A model generated the notes under the pieces. The model made no database searches, was not told where the DNA came from, and saw nothing but the letters and a program-made list of their open reading frames with translations. A stretch of 64,000 nucleotides of DNA from Hetaerina americana (lineage: Eukaryota > Arthropoda > Insecta > Odonata > Calopterygidae), in NCBI GenBank assembly GCA_022747635.1, contig JAKTNV010000010.1, positions 46,872,458 to 46,936,457 on the forward strand. The letters are read 5' to 3'. Below, piece by piece: positions 57,741-64,000 of this stretch. Position 1 is the stretch's first letter. Each line of letters begins with the position of its first letter. A program made the position numbers and the translations under genes.

Positions 57741-58232
57741 TAAGAGTATTTTCGTTCATCATTTTAAGTAGCCTAACATATTGTCTTTATCTCATATAGC
57801 TTTATTTATTGTCCTATTTTTACTAACAGCTCTTGTTGCATGCGTAGACAAGTATATCATTTAGATACTGTATTAAATGTACTTTTAGATATCATGAATT
57901 TAATTATTTGAATTATTGTGAAGATAGACATATTGCACTGAAATTTAAGAAAAATTTAAATTTTTATGTTACATACCTGTCGTTAAATTTCTCCCTGCTA
58001 CACACGTTTGCGTTTGCTTGCAGTGTATCATGTAGAAATAGTTATAGTTATGGACTAATTAAAGAAATGCAATCCAATTATTTCAAATAAATGCTTTAAT
58101 GAGATAGTTTATGTAAGATAATATCAAGACAAGGAATCTCAATGTTTACAACAATCAAAGAAAAGTAATGAGATAATATATTTGTGGCATAAATTACAGA
58201 TTCAGATGTGGCGTAGTAGAACTGTTTCATAA
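57741..58232. other. no recognisable feature
   Basis: AT-rich, nothing recognised. Confidence 0.4.
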
Positions 58233-58310
58233 TAACAGAGACGAACACTTATTAAGTGGAAAATTTTCATAGGGCTCGTCTCTGTTAATACTTGAGGCAC
58301 TTAGGTTTCG
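58233..58310. repeat. short repeat with 12-bp inverted repeats
   Basis: TAACAGAGACGA (58233-58244) and its complement (58276-58287) flank cttattaagtggaaaatttt. The core ttattaagtggaaaatt and the following tcgtctctgttaata-like block recur at 63730-63772. Confidence 0.6.
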
Positions 58311-58329
58311 TAATTCCATAGCTCGTATG

Positions 58330-58960
58330 CGATAAAACTGTGCATTTAGCTTGGAAAATTGGGTTTGGAGACCATGACCTTAAGGATGCTTGCTGAGATG
58401 GAGAAATGTCCCAGGTGATGGTTTCCTGCTTGCACAGAATATTCTGGGAGGGTAACGAGGAGGTTGACGATGAGGAATGCCCTGGACATCCATCAACAAC
58501 ACAGTATGATGAAGACGTGCAAAGAGTGAGAATACTAAATTCTGATTGACCCCCAAGTATCAGGATGTTAGCAGAAAAGTTCAATATTTAGAAGGCCATA
58601 GGGCGTTGAATTCTTACAGAAAATTAAGCCATTAGAAATGTTTGCCAAGATGATTCCCTAGGTGCTGTCAGAAGATTGCTTGCGTGACAATCTTGGCTTG
58701 GACCTCTTGGACCAAGGTAAAAGTGACCCGAATTCTTTAGAATGTTCACATGTGACGAGACATGGGTCTTTGAGTACAACCCAAGTATAACCCCTTTGAG
58801 TAGCACTTTGTACAACTGAAATTATGTCAAACAGGCCATGACGAGGTGCCTGAGCGAGGGTCCTATCGATGCCTTCCAGGAAGCGTACCAGATGCATGGC
58901 AGGGGATCTGAAATTAGTGTGTTGATGCACAAGGGAGCTGTTTTTGAAGATTTTTAGTAA
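58330..58960 (+). pseudogene. mariner-like transposase relic, central part deleted
   Basis: Blocks in different frames align to a mariner transposase. LHRIFWEGN and EVDDEECPGHPSTT (about 58430-58500) are the N-terminal domain, then VQRVRILNSD. KMFAKMIP and VLSEDCLRDN (about 58635-58680) form the 'wVPh.Lt' region. FTCDETWVFEYNPS (about 58745-58790) contains the first catalytic Asp. The sequence then jumps to VKQAMTRCLSEGPIDAFQEA and a '...AVFEDF' stop (58826-58956), the C-terminus. The HDNAP and LAPxD segments are missing. A dead, non-autonomous remnant. Confidence 0.75.
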
Positions 58961-61900
58961 TTATGTACTTCCATATGCTGTAAAAGAGTATATTTTTTGA
59001 CTTACATGTCTTATTTAATACTATAATATTAATGGTTTATCTAGTACAATAATTTTAATCAAATTTCTCACCCCTTACTTCTGGAATCTTTTTTGTGTGT
59101 GCAAGCAATAGCATTAATGGTCGTCACACACAATAGCATGTATAGTGTACTTGGTTCCATAAGAAAAAGATTTCTATTTCTTGGGACGAAGCATTTATTT
59201 TAATTTATAGAAATGTTTGAGATTGATTACGTTGCGAAGCGTTGAATTATGCAATCAGCTTCGCATCACAGAACAGTGTTTCTGTAATGGATTCCCACAT
59301 TATCAGTTCGTAAAAAATAAGTTCATGTTAAAAAAGTTAATATGCATTATGAAAATTCATTTAATGGAAGTTGCATTATTCATGTCCCTAGAATTCACTT
59401 AAAATATCACATCAGACAGCTCGTATCCTCACGCTCCCCAGATAAAGCAGGCACATTTCAAAGGGATAGATTTTTCCCCAACATTCAGTGATAATATTTT
59501 TCAACTTTTTTCTAGTCAAATTTCGAGAACCTGAGTTATCTCAATATTATATGATTCTTTGTAAATTAATATTCAAACTTATTCGTCAAAAAGGTATGCA
59601 TCTGTTTTATTCGATGATAATTTGTTTCTAACACTTTTTTTTGCATTGTAATATTTATGGTAATAAAGTGACTTGATCATTGATTCATCTCAATATTTTT
59701 TGCGATTTCTGTGACTACGTTTATAGAGAACTCGGTGTAAAAAGTTAAGCTACTTCTTTATTAGTACTCTTTATTTGTCTACATTCGCAAAAAGTATACT
59801 TCTCAAACGAATGCGTTCTAATTTCCTAAATTAATTAAATATTTCCTGCTTGAATAATTAATAGCATCACTATTCTACTAAATTCTTCAGGTGATAACGA
59901 AATGGACGTTTTTATTTTATAAATTCGATTGAGTATTCTAGCTAGTCTCTTATTGTCGGAATGGGAAAACTTTTATTTAGCAAATTGCCCGAGAAGAGAT
60001 ATCCAGTCTCTCGTAGCTTTATGTGACTTCGTCCGTTCATCTTATTATCAAATTTTATTCAGTGTAATAGTTAATTTTTCCAAATTTCTTGTTAAGGTTG
60101 TGAGTATTCACCTACCCACATGGAATAATCTCACTATTCTTCGGAAGCATTTTTCGAAACTGTTCTTTTCCGATGATTAGGAACAGACTGGTATGTCTAC
60201 GAAAATGAACAGTTTGGCACATCTCTAATTATTAATCATGCCCTCGATGCCATATTCTATTCCAATTGCTGGTTTGTGAATAATGACTACACCCGCAACT
60301 GCTGACTATCACCCACCCCTCATCCTTCTCTCTCTTCCTCTACACTTATCCCCTTCCCGCTTGTCTCCATGAAGCACGCATGTTCACCCATGCCATGGAA
60401 GTTGTACGAAGACGTTAAGGCGGCTTGACACATCCTGCCTCTCCGCCCGTCGTCTCGACAAACTTCCGCCGTAAAAAAGATAAAGACATCTGTACACATT
60501 GCAGGTCACCAGGAGTGAGGACAATGTTTAAGAAATTCCTGCGCACGGAGGGTTCTCTTACTTTCCGGTCCTTGCACGGTGGTGGAGGAAGTTTATTTAA
60601 ATTTGCTCCTTTATGCAGAAGGTATTTGATGAGTCACGACATGTGTAAAGAGGAGTTCGCTGCGCTCGACTCTTGAAGAGAAGTGAAGGAACATGGTTAA
60701 AGAAGGAGAATGAAGAAAGGATGGGGAACGAGGAGAAGGAATTGAATGAAACCACGTGCCTAAGGAATGTACAATAACGTGGAGAAGATCATTAGCGAGC
60801 TGCTTTTTTGAGGTCGTAAGGGAAAAGAATTAGCTCTGAACAAATAGGACGACGAGTAAATAAATTATATTCATAAACAATACTGATTTATTGATACGCG
60901 GAGGAGAGAAGTCCTCACAAATATAAGCCAAAGTTCACCGAAACTAGAAGTAGTGAATTCCACCGGCACTTAAGAAAGAGATTAATTCGTTATTTACTTT
61001 AAATCAATAGAGAATTTTTCATTGTACATCTACAAAAGTCTAAGTGTCGCAAAAAATCTCAGTTCTCCAGCACCTTTCTAAGAGTCTTAGAGACGGATTA
61101 GAGACGGACGGAACCTCTAACACTCTTCATTGAAGAACTACAAACTCTAAAATTATGTAGATTTGCCCAGCGTTGACTCATTCGTCTCAGAACTATTATT
61201 TTCCTTCTAGACTCTCAACGTGAGCGTCTGGGAAATTATATCCGAGCAAACCAGCAGATATAATTGAAAGCTAACTCGTAGTGGTATCAGAGGAGTAAAA
61301 GAAACAAAATATCGTAGCTAACTACAAAGTAGTAGGGTAACTACAAACCTCCATAGATCCGACACGGACCTTTTTTCAGTTCAAAGAAGAAAATATGATG
61401 TCCTAAGAAAATTCATATTTACCAGGTTTGCATTGTAAACCTTTGATACAACATTAAATTTCAACATAAATGATGAATATTGTTCAAACAATTGGTTCAA
61501 AGTATTTTTAGCAAAATATCGAATTCCATGCCTTCGAACCAAAGAGTTCCGAGAAACGGGGTGAGAATCCGGAAGAGATGCCGAGTTAAAATATCGCAGT
61601 AATGAGAATATAAATCGGCATATAATAGCAGGTCTATTACAACCTTCTTATCTACTAAATGTGCAACAATAAGTCGTTAGGTGTGCATGTCAGAGGGTGT
61701 TATTAGCCAACAGTGGCGTTAGAAGAAAATGGAAATAGAAGGAAATGAATTTAAGAAATTGTATTGAGGAGATAGATCTTCATTATATGTTTCACCCTTT
61801 CTTCGGCTCGTGACCGTTAGTTGCACGAGTATAAACTGATTCCTTAATATATCCGTCTACTCGACTAACCGTCTCCCTACGTTTGACACTTTTGCTCGAC

Positions 61901-62219
61901 CAAACCATTTGCTTCAACGTTATCTCCAGTATAATGGAGCGATTGACACTTTTGTAACAGTCAAATCCAGTTTTCTAATACCGTTTAATCAGGCGCAGAC
62001 AATAAATATCTTCTACCGATATCGTCCGTCCGTGGATTAGAATATCAGTTTTTAATTGGCTTAACGCAAATCACAGAACCCGAGTACAAAATGTATTTTA
62101 CGATGTGAACTCGAATGTTATGAAAAAAATTTTCCCTCGATCATCTTCATCCATTTAACTGCATACCTGCACTCCGACTCGATTAGCGATGTTTATTCGG
62201 TTTATATTGAACCGCGATG
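58961..62219. other. no recognisable feature
   Basis: About 3.2 kb, mostly AT-rich; the short frame 60425-60676 (CTHCRSP-containing) was not recognised. No repeat or RNA gene seen. Confidence 0.35.
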
Positions 62220-62249
62220 TTCCGGGGCGCAGCATTCTGCGCCCCGGAA
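62220..62249. repeat. perfect GC-rich hairpin
   Basis: TTCCGGGGCGCAG, loop catt, CTGCGCCCCGGAA: a 13-bp perfect stem. It is strikingly GC-rich for the region and has no flanking repeat copies that I saw. Confidence 0.85.
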
Positions 62250-62269
62250 ACCGAAGGGGAGTAACACAA

Positions 62270-62620
62270 CGGGGAGTCCGTCGAGTCAGTCCAGGCCGAG
62301 GTGGTGGGTGGGTGCGGTGAAAGAAGAGGGAAAGTGGGGTTAAAGGACGGAAATTAAGGCTGAGCGCGCTTCACTTGACGCCGGAGCAGCTGTCAATATG
62401 GCTTCCATGCGCACCATGGAGTCAAAAGTCAATTTCGAGAGAATTATCCGCAAAGCACGGTTGGGGATGGTTTTGGGTGTTGGAAGGGAGTGGGTATGAG
62501 AGCAGAGGGTAAGTATGTGAGCAATATAAAGTCGTGGGCTACGGTGAGGGGGAAAAATAACGTGGTGAAGGCTTTTAAAGTTTTCGATAGCATGGCCGAA
62601 GGGGGGGCGGGCGAAAGATG
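62270..62620. repeat. G/A-rich tract
   Basis: Plus-strand purine bias (gaagagggaaagtgggg and similar). The 124-residue minus-strand frame 62340-62714 reads through it without a recognised domain. Confidence 0.5.
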
Positions 62621-63721
62621 ATGATTCAGTCCTTTTCTCATGGAAATTACTCCAAGGAGGAAGTTTTTGAATGGCATTTTTACCAGGATAAAAATTTATC
62701 CTCTTCTCCCTCACCTACTTCTTATGAATAAACTCATCATTAAAAAGAGAGAGGTTCCATAAATATTTTCCCGATAGCTTCTCAAATATCTCTCCAGCGC
62801 AGTCAGCTTTGATCCATCAATTTCGGAAGCCATAAAGTATTGAATAAACTTAAATTACTTCTCGAATTCACAGGAGACGGAATGAGGGAAAAGGGACGAA
62901 ATGAATGGGAGGAGGAGGAGGAGGCGAAAGTCATCGCTTTACCATCTCTTCAGCCACCTCTAGGCGGAAGACCCGCGCATGAGGAGTCATTTATTCTTTC
63001 GTGTACTATTCAAACCACGTTTGGACCATTCGTGTCGAAAGATGACATAGAAAAGAATGCATCTCACTGTGACTTGGAATTATTTATTAGGTGAGAAATA
63101 ATTTTAAACATCAATGTATATCAAATGTTCCAAGGTACTTCTCAGTGTGATCACCGAATACAGAGAATGACATTAGATATCGAAAGATTGAACAATTTGT
63201 TTGTAGGAGGGAGAATGGAAGATAAAGAGGAGAATATAGAATGCTGTATTAATTACCTTAAAACTGTCACAATTTTTCGAGTGTAATCAGAATTATAGCA
63301 GGAATTTATTTTCCATGCATGATGAAAAGCAAGACAAAATGCTTACCCCAAAGATCAAAATGTACCTTAGTGTTGCATGCGTAAAAAAAGCACCGCCTGG
63401 TAAGTAAAAATGTATCCTGTAGTCAAGGTTCAAGGGTTATGCTCACAGTATTATTATGCAATATGGGTCTAGAACTTTGACCGTTTTGCAGTAAGATAAG
63501 TATATATGTGTAGACTTGTAATTTTTACCACCCAACCGATTATATTAACTAAATTTAAAACGACGAAATATGTAAATTAATAGCTACCAAATCACCCAAT
63601 TCGTTCATACATCAGTGCTCCCATTGTGATTACTTCGGAATTGAAATCGAAAATGAAAATGATGCACTACATCGTTTTAAAGTTTCAAAAATGATGTTGT
63701 GCATCAAAACTAGTTGGGAAT
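62621..63721. other. no recognisable feature
   Basis: The frame 62840-63094 (84 residues, EEEEE run) is unrecognised and ends in ordinary AT-rich sequence. Confidence 0.35.
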
Positions 63722-63778
63722 AAATCTTTATTAAGTGGAAAATTATAATAATCTTCGCCTCAGTTAATATTGATTTTG
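63722..63778. repeat. second copy of the 58.2-kb short repeat
   Basis: tttattaagtggaaaattat, then cttcgcctcagttaata, parallel to 58247-58290. Confidence 0.5.
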
Positions 63779-63849
63779 ACGGCTGTGGGTAGGGTACGAC
63801 TTCCTTAACCTGTTGTGTACAGTGTTAATAAGTATACTTATTTCCTTTT

Positions 63850-63925
63850 ATTCCTTCTACATTTACATAAATACCCCGCAATCCACGGAAAATGTGTGTG
63901 GCATGGGTTGCAAGTACTAGGTGGA
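63850..63925 (-). mobile_element. LINE 3'-terminal stem-loop and tail, minus strand
   Basis: The reverse complement reads AACCCATGCCACACACAT, a short spacer, then GTGGATTGCGGGGTATTTAT followed by gtaaatgtag. This matches the end of the copy at 2588-2655 (CCCGCCACACGCC ... GGCGGCTTGCGGGGTATTAA then gtagatgtag), including the simple tail. No coding part is seen upstream on that strand before the window end. Confidence 0.65.
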
Positions 63926-64000
63926 ATGGGTAAAGGAAACGGGAGAATAAAGGATGGACAAGGAAAAGGGAAAAAATATTCACGAAGAACCTCCCAATCA

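Overview
The window looks like repeat-dense, gene-poor nuclear DNA from an animal, most likely an arthropod. The grounds are AT-rich sequence, abundant degenerate mariner elements of several lineages, a Penelope-like retroelement with a GIY-YIG endonuclease, fragments of at least two non-LTR retrotransposon (LINE) lineages, tRNA-derived SINE-like repeats and long (TA)n arrays. The species cannot be named from sequence alone. I found no host protein-coding gene, rRNA or canonical tRNA gene that I could defend. Most long open frames lie in purine- or pyrimidine-rich tracts or in microsatellites and are composition artefacts.

The best-preserved element is a Penelope-like retroelement (PLE) at 15896-20294. 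It holds one full unit on the minus strand with an uninterrupted 803-residue reverse transcriptase plus GIY-YIG protein. Next to it lies a head-to-tail partial copy that acts as a 'pseudo-LTR', then an inverted partial copy. About 14-16 bp of target-site duplication bracket the whole array. The upstream partial copy supplies a TATA-like box, a candidate hammerhead-ribozyme fold and the first 15 codons of the 803-residue frame.

Two near-identical 1.3-kb mariner elements (30344-31660 and 51302-52616) sit in long (TA)n arrays. Both carry the same single in-frame TAG that splits the transposase between its DNA-binding and catalytic parts. Older mariner relics lie at 12640-12975, 14688-15595 (terminal inverted repeats kept, middle deleted), 31790-31975, 36840-37925 and 58330-58960.

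LINE debris is scattered throughout and consists mostly of 3' ends. One lineage (CR1/Jockey-like C-terminus) appears at 58-240, 1996-2660, 7530-7682, 28290-28345, 28410-28470, 28670-28795, 29890-30230, 57290-57740 and 63850-63925; five of these show a recurring 3'-terminal stem-loop. A second lineage ending in a GKRGRxR-type tail is at 480-740, 10880-11250, 33125-33290, 42240-42670 and 45400-45790. An RT fragment with a YADD box is at 11695-12520.

Other structure includes a perfect 47-bp-arm foldback at 3592-3705 with a relative at 49513-49650, an inverted SINE pair around a TA array at 55660-56150, a perfect 212-bp tandem duplication at 38241-38664, a GC-rich perfect hairpin at 62220-62249, and several 0.3-1 kb polypurine/polypyrimidine tracts, some of which switch strand in the middle.
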